This document shows, one piece after another, positions 58,079 through 64,000 of a stretch of DNA of 64,000 nt. The number at the start of each line of letters is the position of its first letter. Positions within the stretch are counted from its first letter, which is position 1. The stretch lies in the NCBI GenBank assembly GCA_965221215.1, contig OZ244872.1, positions 2,108,001 to 2,172,000 of the forward strand, in the 5' to 3' direction. The notes beneath the pieces were generated by a model. It was not told the DNA's origin, made no database searches, and was given only the letters and a program-made list of their open reading frames with translations. The translations under genes and the position numbers were made by a program. The DNA is from Aldehydirespirator sp965221215. Its GTDB lineage: Bacteria > Actinomycetota > Acidimicrobiia > Acidimicrobiales > Aldehydirespiratoraceae.

Positions 58079-58477
58079 TCAGACCCTTCTGCGCTTGGGC
58101 TGGCGACAGCCGTTGTGGGGAACCGGCGTGACGTCGGTGATGCCGGTTACGTCGATGCCGATGTTCTGGATCGACCGGATGGCGGTCTCACGGCCCGACC
58201 CGGGCCCCTTGACCTGCACGTCGACCTTGCGCAGGCCGTGCTCCATCGCCTTGCGGGCGGCCTGCTCGGCCGCCATCTGCGCCGCGAACGGCGTGGACTT
58301 GCGAGAGCCCTTGAAGCCGACATTGCCGGCCGAGGCCCACGAGACCACGTTGCCCTGCAGGTCGGTGATGGTGATGACCGTGTTGTTGAACGAGCTCTTG
58401 ATGTGGGCCACGCCGTGGGTCACGTTCTTGCGCTCGCGCTTGCGGGTGCGCCGCTTGTCCGAGGATGGTTTCGCCAT
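58079..58477 (-). CDS. rpsK: 30S ribosomal protein S11
   Basis: A 132-residue S11. NVTHGVAHIKSSFNNTVITI, within residues 18-37, and KSTPFAAQMAAEQAA, then VKGPGSGRETAIR and DVTPVPHNGCRQPKRRRV, are all family blocks. It sits between rpsM and rpsD in the alpha operon; the rpsD-like mini-ORF starts one base after its stop. Confidence 0.98.
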   Translation of the reverse strand: MAKPSSDKRRTRKRERKNVTHGVAHIKSSFNNTVITITDLQGNVVSWASAGNVGFKGSRKSTPFAAQMAAEQAARKAMEHGLRKVDVQVKGPGSGRETAIRSIQNIGIDVTGITDVTPVPHNGCRQPKRRRV

Positions 58478-58514
58478 TGCCTACTTCTCCGCCTTCACTG
58501 CCTCGCCCGCCGAC

Positions 58515-58892
58515 CTACTTCTTGACCTTCTTCTTGCCGGCCACGGTGCGCTTGGGACCCTTGCGGGTGCGGGCGTTGGTGTGGGTCCGCTGACCCCGAA
58601 CGGGCAGGCCGCGGCGGTGGCGCAGGCCCTGGTAGCAGCCGATCTCCATCTTGCGCTTGATGTCCTGGGACACCTCGCGCCGCAGGTCGCCCTCGACCCG
58701 CACGTTGCTGTCGATGAAGCCCCTGAGCCTGGCCACCTCGTCGTCGGTGAGGTTGCGCACCCTGGTGTTGGGGTTGATCTCGGAGGCTTCGCAGATCTGC
58801 TGGGCGGTGCTGCGCCCGATCCCGAAGATGTAGGTGAGCGACACCTCCACCCGCTTCTCGCGGGGAATGTCGACGCCGGAGATGCGGGCCAT
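58515..58892 (-). CDS. rpsM: 30S ribosomal protein S13
   Basis: A 125-residue S13. MARISGVDIPREKRVEVSL, TYIFGIGRSTA, and the C-terminal RGLPVRGQRTHTNARTRKG are diagnostic; the basic tail reaches the tRNAs. Its final codons (KKVKK, TAG) are faintly echoed just before rpsK. Confidence 0.98.
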   Translation of the reverse strand: MARISGVDIPREKRVEVSLTYIFGIGRSTAQQICEASEINPNTRVRNLTDDEVARLRGFIDSNVRVEGDLRREVSQDIKRKMEIGCYQGLRHRRGLPVRGQRTHTNARTRKGPKRTVAGKKKVKK

Positions 58893-58929
58893 CAGCAGTG
58901 CCTCTCGAATGCGGGGACGAGCGTCATGT

Positions 58930-59043
58930 TCAGCCCTGTCGTTGCTTGTGGCGAGCGTTGTCGCAGATCACCATGACGCGACCGCGCCGACGGATGACCT
59001 TGCAGCGGTCGCAGATCTTCTTGACGCTGGGTCGGACCTTCAT
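58930..59043 (-). CDS. rpmJ: 50S ribosomal protein L36
   Basis: A 37-residue protein, too short for most gene finders. It starts MKVRPSVKKICDRCKVI and carries Cys11, Cys14, Cys27 and His32, the zinc ribbon of the C-plus type of L36. ATG 59043 lies 13 bp after the infA stop. It is the usual gene between infA and rpsM. Confidence 0.97.
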   Translation of the reverse strand: MKVRPSVKKICDRCKVIRRRGRVMVICDNARHKQRQG

Positions 59044-59056
59044 CGGCAGTTGATGC

Positions 59057-59281
59057 TCACTTGTAGCGATAGGTGATTCGGCCCCGCTGGAGGTCGTACG
59101 GCGTCACCTCGACCTGGACGCGATCCCCGGGCAGTATCCGGATGTAGTGCATCCGCATCTTTCCCGAGATGTGGGCCAACACGAAGTGCCCGTTCTCGAG
59201 CTCCACGCGGAACATGGCGTTGGGGAGGGACTCCGTGACGGTTCCCTCCAATACGATCGCGTCCTCTTTCGGCTTCGGCAG
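59057..59281 (-). CDS. infA: Translation initiation factor IF-1 with a probable CTG start
   Basis: A 74-residue OB-fold factor that binds the 30S A site. From a CTG at 59281 the frame reads PKPKEDAIVLEGTV, matching the usual IF-1 N terminus (K-x-E-D-A-I-x-x-E-G-T-V), and GGAGG lies 7 nt upstream. No ATG, GTG or TTG occurs between the preceding in-frame stop and this CTG. The only other choice, TTG 59251, would lose ten conserved residues. MFRVELENGH, AHISGKMRMHYIRILPGD and RGRITYRYK complete the protein. Confidence 0.95.
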   Translation of the reverse strand: MPKPKEDAIVLEGTVTESLPNAMFRVELENGHFVLAHISGKMRMHYIRILPGDRVQVEVTPYDLQRGRITYRYK

Positions 59282-59388
59282 TGTTTGTCCTCCTGCGGGA
59301 TGAGCCCCGGTCGGCGCGCGTCAGCACCGGCCCAAGGCCAAACGGCAACGCTACCCGCGCCCAACCGGCCATCCAACCCGCCAGAGGC

Positions 59389-59460
59389 TGAGCCCGCGAA
59401 GCCGTGGCCCGAGCGGCCCGTGAGCGAAGCGAACAAGAGCGGGAAACCAGAGGCTGAGCG
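59389..59460 (+). repeat. Dispersed gene-end element, copy 10
   Basis: The edge AGAGGCTGAGCCCGCGAAGCC begins near 59389 and the core is at 59414-59443. The copy is short, with the middle arm mostly missing, and a second AGAGGCTGAGCG edge lies at 59450. It fills the place between adk and infA where map is usual; the remaining bases 59282-59388 show nothing. Confidence 0.75.
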
Positions 59461-59469
59461 GGGGGCAGA

Positions 59470-60042
59470 TCAGCCACGGGTGTGCTCGATGGCGGCCACC
59501 ACCCGCTCGAAGACCTCGTCGGGCGAGCCGACGCCGTCGATGGCAGCCAGCAGCCCACGTCCCTCGAACCAGTCGAGCAGCGGCGCGGTCTGCTCCTCGT
59601 AGAGCTCCAAGCGGCGCCCGATGGCCTCGACGGTGTCGTCGGAGCGGCCCCGCTCCAGCATCCGGGCCGTGACCTCGGCGATGGGCACGTCGATGTTCAA
59701 GGCCACATCGAGGCGGTGGCCCAGATCGCCCAGCACCGCCTCCAGCGCATCGGCCTGATCGGCGGTGCGGGGGTAGCCGTCGAGCAGCACCCCCGACTCG
59801 GCGACGTCGTCGCGGCCGAGGCGGTCCCGCACGATGCCGTTCATGATGTCGTCGCCCACCAGTCGGCCCGAGTCCATGATGGTCTTGGCCTGCCGGCCCA
59901 GCTCGGTGCCGGCTGCCACCGCGGCTCGCAGGGCGTCGCCGGTGGAGAGGTGCACGCACCCGAACCGGGCGGTGAGGCGCTCCGACTGGGTTCCCTTGCC
60001 CGAGCCCTGCCGGCCCAGGATCACCATGCGCAGAGCAGCCAT
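59470..60042 (-). CDS. adk: Adenylate kinase, short form
   Basis: A 190-residue kinase. MVILGRQGSGKGTQSERL is the P loop; HLSTGDALRAAV binds AMP; LLDGYPRTADQADAL is the core motif. The LID is the short type, with ERGRSDDTVEAIGRRL and no zinc cysteines. It balances ATP, ADP and AMP. ATG 60042 or 60027 could be used. It follows secY with two 68-bp repeat units between. Confidence 0.95.
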   Translation of the reverse strand: MAALRMVILGRQGSGKGTQSERLTARFGCVHLSTGDALRAAVAAGTELGRQAKTIMDSGRLVGDDIMNGIVRDRLGRDDVAESGVLLDGYPRTADQADALEAVLGDLGHRLDVALNIDVPIAEVTARMLERGRSDDTVEAIGRRLELYEEQTAPLLDWFEGRGLLAAIDGVGSPDEVFERVVAAIEHTRG

Positions 60043-60051
60043 CGAGAGTTA

Positions 60052-60232
60052 CTTCAGGAAGCCCATCGTGGCTGGCTCATCATGAGCTGGCTGTCGACCG
60101 AGCCCCAACCCGGCTGTCACTTCAGGAAGCCCATCGTGGCTGGCTCATCATGAGCTGGCTGTCGACCGAGCCCCAACCCGGCTGTCACTTCAGGAAGCCT
60201 TCGTAGTTTCTCATCATGAGCTGGCTGTCGAT
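60052..60232 (-). repeat. 68-bp tandem repeats made from the 3' end of secY
   Basis: Units 60052-60119 and 60120-60187 appear identical. The next 45 bp, 60188-60232, are the end of secY itself, matching the unit except for about 11 bp. Each unit therefore repeats the SecY coding end (the DSQLMM and GFLK region) and ends with ATGGGCTTCCTGAAG and a stop. The array fills the whole gap between secY and adk. Confidence 0.92.
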
Positions 60233-61513
60233 CTGCTTCATGGTCTCGAGGGCCACGCCGGTGGCGATCAGCAGCGAGATGCCCCCGTACAGCAGCCCGC
60301 TGGCCCCGCCGCCGAGGCCCGCGCTCAGATCGCTGTCGAGGAACACCACATAGAGGATGGACGGGACCAGCGCCACCGCGGCAATGAACAGCGAGCCCGG
60401 AAGGGTGATGCGCGACAGGATCTTGGCCAGGTAGCGCTCGGTCTGGACTCCGGGGCGGATCCCCGGAATGAAGCCGCCCTGCTTGCGGATGGTGTCGGCC
60501 TGCTTCACCGGGTCGAAGGTGATGGCGGTGTAGAAGTAGGCGAACCCGATGATCATCAAGCCGAAGGTGACCAGGTACACCGGGCTGGTCGGGTAGGTGA
60601 GGTGGTCGTTGACGAAGTCCCGGATCGCCCCGCCGATGCCGCCGTCGGGCATGGCCGCGCCGATCAGCGTGGGCAGGTACAGCACCGAGCTGGCGAAGAT
60701 GATCGGGATCACGCCCGACTGGTTGACCTTGAGCGGGATGTAGGTGCTCTGGCCGCCGTACATGCGCCGCCCCACCACCCGCTTGGCGAACTGCACCGGA
60801 ATGCGGCGCTGGCCCTGCTCCACGAACACGATGCACACCAGCAGGGTCACCGCCACCAGAATGAAGCCGATCAGGGCGTCCACCCCGTTGTTGGCGTGGA
60901 CCGCGGTGAGCTGGGCGGGCAGGGTCGACACCACGCTGGTGAAGATCAGCAGCGACATGCCGTTGCCGATGCCGCGCTGGGTGATCAGCTCCCCCATCCA
61001 CATCAGCAGGGCGGTGCCGGTGGTGAGCGTCAACACCACCACGAACACGGCCCACACGGTGAAGTTGGGCAGCAGGTCGATGCCGCCCACCAGAGCGCCG
61101 CTGTGGAACAAGAAGGCGAAACTGGTCGACTGCAGCAGGGCGATGCCGACGGTGAGATAGCGGGTCCACTGGGTGATCTTGCGCTGGCCCACCGCGCCCT
61201 GCTGCTGCCACTGCTCGATGCGGGGGATCACCACCCCCAGGATCTGCATGATGATCGAGGCGGTGATGTAGGGCATGATCCCCAGCGCGAAGATGGCGAA
61301 CTGGGTGAGCGCGCCGCCCGAGAACAGCTGCACAAACCCGAGGATCCCGCCCGAGGTGTTGGCCTGGTCGCGCAGCAGCTGGACCGCGTCGGTGTCCACG
61401 TAGGGGGCGGGGATGAAGGCGCCGAGCCGGTAGACGGCCAGGATGAACAGCACGAAGAGGATCTTGTTGCGCAGATCCGGGATGCGGAACATGTTGAATA
61501 CGCGGTTCAGCAT
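60185..61513 (-). CDS. secY: Protein translocase subunit SecY
   Basis: A 442-residue channel with ten membrane helices. LGIMPYITASIIMQIL and QWTRYLTVGIALLQS are the early signatures, PVQFAKRVVGRRMYGGQ the cytoplasmic loop, and QADTIRKQGGFIPGIRPG the C5 loop that meets SecA and the ribosome. The end MMRNYEGFLK is intact. With SecE and SecG it exports and inserts proteins. Its 3' end is repeated twice downstream. Confidence 0.98.
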   Translation of the reverse strand: MLNRVFNMFRIPDLRNKILFVLFILAVYRLGAFIPAPYVDTDAVQLLRDQANTSGGILGFVQLFSGGALTQFAIFALGIMPYITASIIMQILGVVIPRIEQWQQQGAVGQRKITQWTRYLTVGIALLQSTSFAFLFHSGALVGGIDLLPNFTVWAVFVVVLTLTTGTALLMWMGELITQRGIGNGMSLLIFTSVVSTLPAQLTAVHANNGVDALIGFILVAVTLLVCIVFVEQGQRRIPVQFAKRVVGRRMYGGQSTYIPLKVNQSGVIPIIFASSVLYLPTLIGAAMPDGGIGGAIRDFVNDHLTYPTSPVYLVTFGLMIIGFAYFYTAITFDPVKQADTIRKQGGFIPGIRPGVQTERYLAKILSRITLPGSLFIAAVALVPSILYVVFLDSDLSAGLGGGASGLLYGGISLLIATGVALETMKQIDSQLMMRNYEGFLK

Positions 61514-61564
61514 GTCGGCCTCCCGGACTTCGGCGGGGGTGCGACGATCCTCATGCGACGGCCT

Positions 61565-62068
61565 CTAGCGGTTGGTGTGCTGGTTGTAGCTGCCGTGGGG
61601 CGGCCGGCGGTCGCCCCAGGGCTTGGGGATGATCTCGACGCTGCCGCCGGCGGCGGCGATGGCCTCGGCCGCGGCGGCCGACACGGCGTGAGCCTTCACC
61701 TGCACCGCCCGGTTGAGCTCGCCTCGGCCCAGCACCTTCACCAGCGCCTTCTTGGAGATGAGGCCCCGCTCGCGCAGCGTGTCGGGCGACACCTCGTCGA
61801 GGCCGGTCTCGGAGATGGTGTCGAGGTTGATGGGCTGGTACTCCACCCGGAACGGGTTGGTGAACCCCCGCCATTTGGGAACGCGGCGCAGCAGCGGCAT
61901 CTGGCCGCCCTCGAAGCCGACAGGCACCTTGCTGCGGGCCTTCTGACCCTTCATGCCCCGGCCCGCGGTCTTGCCGCCTCGGCCGGCGATGCCCCGGGCC
62001 ACCCGCTTGCGCGGCCGGCGCGACCCCGGAGCAGACCGCAGGTCGTGAAGCTTGGTCTGCTCGGTCAT
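61565..62068 (-). CDS. rplO: 50S ribosomal protein L15
   Basis: A 167-residue L15. RVARGIAGRGGKTAGRGMKG and FEGGQMPLLRRVPKWRGF are the basic, glycine-rich 23S contacts; the C-terminal half is the compact domain. ATG 62068 overlaps the rpmD stop (ATGA). It precedes secY, as in all spc operons. Confidence 0.97.
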   Translation of the reverse strand: MTEQTKLHDLRSAPGSRRPRKRVARGIAGRGGKTAGRGMKGQKARSKVPVGFEGGQMPLLRRVPKWRGFTNPFRVEYQPINLDTISETGLDEVSPDTLRERGLISKKALVKVLGRGELNRAVQVKAHAVSAAAAEAIAAAGGSVEIIPKPWGDRRPPHGSYNQHTNR

Positions 62069-62253
62069 CCGTCCACCTCCTGCACCGACACCAGGTGCGG
62101 AACCCGTTGGATCATGCCTCGGATCTCGGGGCGGTCGGGCAGGGTGTTGCTGCGACCGATCCGTCCCAAGCCGAGGGCTCGAAGCGTACCCCGCTGCTTG
62201 GGCTTGGTCCCGATGGCGGAGCGAACCTGGGTCACCTTGAGCGACGATGCCAT
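62065..62253 (-). CDS. rpmD: 50S ribosomal protein L30
   Basis: A 62-residue L30. LKVTQVRSAIGTKPKQRGTL and LGRIGRSNTLPDRPEIRGMI cover nearly the whole fold. ATG 62253 shares a base with the rpsE stop (TGATG), and its stop overlaps rplO. Confidence 0.96.
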   Translation of the reverse strand: MASSLKVTQVRSAIGTKPKQRGTLRALGLGRIGRSNTLPDRPEIRGMIQRVPHLVSVQEVDG

Positions 62254-62837
62254 CACTCGTCCTCCGCCTCGGCCACCCGCTGGGCCGCGGCGGCCCGGTC
62301 GATGCGGGTGGTCTGGTACGCGTCCCACAGGCCCTTGGGCAGGAAGTCGTCGGGGGGAAGGCCCCGCAGGCGGGCCACCTCGTCGGGGCGGCGCAGCCCC
62401 TGCAGCCCGCTGATGGTGGCCCTAGCGACGTTGATGTGGTTGGGCGAGCCCAGCGACTTGCACAGCACGTCGCCGATGCCGGCCTCCTCGAGAATGGCCC
62501 GAGCCGCGCCGCCGGCGATCACGCCGGTGCCGGGAGCGGCCGGCTTGAGCAGCACCCGCCCCGCGCCGGTGGTGCCGATCACGGGATGCATGATGGTGCT
62601 GCCCGCCATCGGCACCTCGAAGACGTTGCGCCTAGCCTCCTCGGTGCCCTTCTGGATGGCCAGGGGCACTTCCTTGGCCTTGCCGTAGCCGAGACCGACC
62701 CGGCCCGCGCCGTCGCCGATCACCACCAGGGCGGTGAACGAGAACCGGCGCCCGCCCTTGACCACCTTGGCCACCCGGTTGATGTTGATCACCCGCGACT
62801 CCCGCAGCGGCGGACCGCTTGTGCGCTCCTCGCTCAT
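62253..62837 (-). CDS. rpsE: 30S ribosomal protein S5
   Basis: A 194-residue S5. RVININRVAKVVKGGRRFSF and ALVVIGDGAGRVGLGYGKA are the double-stranded-RNA-binding half; PAAPGTGVIAGGAARAILE and SLGSPNHINVARATISGL the second half. ATG 62837 (MSEERTSGP) overlaps the stop of a mini-ORF; GTG 62843 two codons earlier is also possible. Confidence 0.97.
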   Translation of the reverse strand: MSEERTSGPPLRESRVININRVAKVVKGGRRFSFTALVVIGDGAGRVGLGYGKAKEVPLAIQKGTEEARRNVFEVPMAGSTIMHPVIGTTGAGRVLLKPAAPGTGVIAGGAARAILEEAGIGDVLCKSLGSPNHINVARATISGLQGLRRPDEVARLRGLPPDDFLPKGLWDAYQTTRIDRAAAAQRVAEAEDE

Positions 62838-62878
62838 CGCCACACCGATCCCGGAATCGAGAGCTGCTCTTCGCTCAT
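62834..62878 (-). CDS. 14-residue upstream ORF echoing the start of rpsE
   Basis: ATG 62878 lies four bases after the rplR stop; the frame reads MSEEQLSIPGSVWR and its TGA overlaps the rpsE ATG (ATGA). S5 begins MSEERTSGP, so the mini-ORF looks like a diverged copy of that start. It chains rplR to rpsE by overlapping signals, the same design as between modB and modC. Confidence 0.5.
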   Translation of the reverse strand: MSEEQLSIPGSVWR

Positions 62879-62882
62879 TGCC

Positions 62883-63248
62883 TCAGAACTCCAATCCAGC
62901 CGCGCGGGCTGCGTTGGCCAGTTCGGCCACCCGGCCGTGGTACTTGTAGCCGCCCCGGTCGAACACCGCCGCGGTGATCCCCGCATCGAGGGCCCGCTGC
63001 GCGATCAGCGCGCCCACGGCTCGGGCCGCGGCCACGTTGCCCCCCGACGCCGAGCGCAGGTCGGCCTCCAGGGTCGAGGCCGACGCCACGGTGACGCCGC
63101 CGAGGTCGTCGATGAGCTGGACCGAGATGTGGCGGCTCGAGCGGAACACCGACAGCCGCGGCCGCTGGGCCGTCCCCTGCACCTTCTTGCGGACGCGCCG
63201 GTGACGGCGGATGCGTCCCTCCCGGCGCTTGCGGGCCTGATCGACCAT
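62883..63248 (-). CDS. rplR: 50S ribosomal protein L18
   Basis: A 121-residue L18 that carries 5S rRNA. RRHRRVRKKVQGTAQRPRL and SVFRSSRHISVQLIDD open it; FDRGGYKYHGRVAELANAAR is the C-terminal signature. ATG 63248 is preferred over TTG 63257. It lies between rplF and the rpsE mini-ORF. Confidence 0.97.
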   Translation of the reverse strand: MVDQARKRREGRIRRHRRVRKKVQGTAQRPRLSVFRSSRHISVQLIDDLGGVTVASASTLEADLRSASGGNVAAARAVGALIAQRALDAGITAAVFDRGGYKYHGRVAELANAARAAGLEF

Positions 63249-63299
63249 GACTACCAACCGTCGCTTTCGGTCATCACTGCGGAACCTGCACTACCTGGA

Positions 63300-63839
63300 C
63301 TACTTCGCGGCCTTGCCGGCCTTGCGCTTGACCCGCTCGTCGGCATAGCGGATCCCCTTGCCCTTGTAGGGCTCGGGCGGGCGCCACTTCCTGATGTCGG
63401 CCGCCACCTGGCCCACGAGCTGCTTGTCGATGCCCTTGACGAGGATCTGGGTGCGCTGGGGCACCTCGAACTCCACGCCGTCGGGCGCCGTGATCTGCAC
63501 GGTGTGGCTGAAGCCCAGCGCCAGCTCCAGCGACGTCGGGGTGGACTCGGCCACCCGGTAGCCCACGCCCTGGATGCGCAGCTCCTTGCTGAACCCCTCG
63601 CTCACGCCGGTCACCATGTTCTGCACCAGACTCCGGGTGAGCCCGTGCAGCGATCGGCTCTGCGCGCTGTCGTCGCCGCGCTCGACGAGCAGAACGTCGT
63701 CGTCGGCCCGCACGCTGATGTCGCCGGGCAGGTCCCGGCGCAGCGTGCCCCTGGTGCCGGTCACCACCACGGTGCGGCCCTCCACGGCCACGGCCACGCC
63801 GCTGGGCACGGCGATCGGAGAATTCCCCACTCGACTCAT
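63300..63839 (-). CDS. rplF: 50S ribosomal protein L6
   Basis: A 179-residue L6 of two similar domains. MSRVGNSPIAVPSGV opens it; LRIQGVGYRVAES and RTQILVKGIDKQLVGQ, then PEPYKGKGIRYADE, are diagnostic. ATG 63839 has GAGG 7 nt upstream. A dispersed element separates it from rpsH, where most operons have a short gap. Confidence 0.98.
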   Translation of the reverse strand: MSRVGNSPIAVPSGVAVAVEGRTVVVTGTRGTLRRDLPGDISVRADDDVLLVERGDDSAQSRSLHGLTRSLVQNMVTGVSEGFSKELRIQGVGYRVAESTPTSLELALGFSHTVQITAPDGVEFEVPQRTQILVKGIDKQLVGQVAADIRKWRPPEPYKGKGIRYADERVKRKAGKAAK

Positions 63840-63849
63840 CGAACTGCCT

Positions 63850-63968
63850 CTGTGCTCCCGCTCTTGTTCGCTGCGCTCACGGGCCGCCCAAACCCCGACA
63901 ACACAGCCCACGGCCTCGCTCGGCGCATCTCGAAGACCCTCACTAGTCGCTCCCCATCCGCTCGGCCT
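63850..63968 (-). repeat. Dispersed gene-end element, copy 11, within the spc operon
   Basis: The core is at 63857-63886 and the edge AGAGGCCGAGCGGATGGGG at 63950-63968 begins directly at the TAG of rpsH. It is oriented as for a gene end and fills the rpsH-rplF gap. Reading through it in the rplF frame gives AARERSEQERE, close to the ispD tail. Confidence 0.85.
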
Positions 63969-64000
63969 CTACCACACGTAGCAGAGGATCTCGCCGCCCA
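63969..64000 (-). CDS. rpsH: 30S ribosomal protein S8, C-terminal end (partial)
   Basis: Only the last nine full codons and the TAG (63969-63971) are inside the window. They read GGEILCYVW, the nearly invariant end of S8, which contacts the central domain of 16S rRNA. Its place before rplF is the standard spc order. Confidence 0.9.
   Translation of the reverse strand, partial: GGEILCYVW

Noticed and set aside
60052..60232. 68-bp tandem units as an assembly error
   Set aside because: An artefact cannot be excluded, but similar yet diverged echoes at other junctions make a biological origin more likely, so it is kept as a finding.
1038..63886. Possible CRISPR repeats (the recurring 30-bp cores)
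   Set aside because: Copies lie kilobases apart in single spacers, in both orientations, with no regular spacers and no cas genes in the window.
1..64000. tRNA or rRNA genes
   Set aside because: I looked for the T-loop and acceptor patterns in the spacers and found none I could support; no rRNA-like stretch is present.

Overview
The window looks like a chromosomal segment of a high-GC actinobacterium, plausibly a member of or near the Acidimicrobiia. The evidence is indirect: very high GC in every codon-third position, frequent GTG and TTG starts with GTGA/ATGA overlaps, an actinobacterial-type Crp regulator, a polyphosphate-glucokinase-like ROK kinase, and the block rplM-rpsI-glmM-glmS-acpS-nnr-alr in the actinobacterial order. 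I ran no similarity search, so the lineage is an inference.

Layout. 1-3262 (plus strand): tail of a DNA glycosylase, engB, a serine-glyoxylate-type aminotransferase, and a small gene overlapping a retropepsin-like protease. 3302-8133 (minus): a CBS-less IMPDH/GMP reductase, a short charged protein, an SDR, and the coupled set ispD-ispF-rlmB. 8239-17691: a Crp regulator, glcDEF (glycolate oxidation), an acyl-CoA ligase, a KAS III enzyme coupled to a DUF1295 membrane protein, and an O-methyltransferase. 17751-18530: an FAH-family hydrolase. 18684-27215 (minus): one catabolic operon with a ROK repressor and operator, an M20 hydrolase, an ABC importer (lipoprotein, permease, single-domain ATPase), a YhfX-like PLP enzyme, a ROK sugar kinase and nagB. 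27348-31270: an MscS channel and modABC. 31489-33789: a DPP-IV-like peptidase. 33834-44296: an iron-linked block with bacterioferritin, a ferric ABC transporter, surface-glycan genes and a secreted protein resembling algal FEA1, with three DtxR/IdeR-like boxes. 44434-64000 (minus): alr-nnr-acpS, an oversized GlmS-like protein, glmM, rpsI, rplM, truA, then the alpha and spc ribosomal operons running out of the window at rpsH. One plus-strand AAA ATPase/DUF4143 gene is inserted between truA and rplM.

Two genome-scale oddities stand out. First, many gene junctions carry degenerate copies ('echoes') of the start or end of an adjacent gene. Several form mini-ORFs chained to the real genes by TGATG or ATGA overlaps: modB-modC, permease-yhfX, rplR-rpsE, rpsK-rpsD. 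The secY tail is repeated as 68-bp tandem units. Second, a dispersed element of roughly 70-170 bp sits at many gene ends, sometimes inside coding sequence (ispD, an ABC ATPase, nagB) and even inside the spc operon between rpsH and rplF. Both look like mechanisms that lengthen junctions while keeping genes translationally linked.
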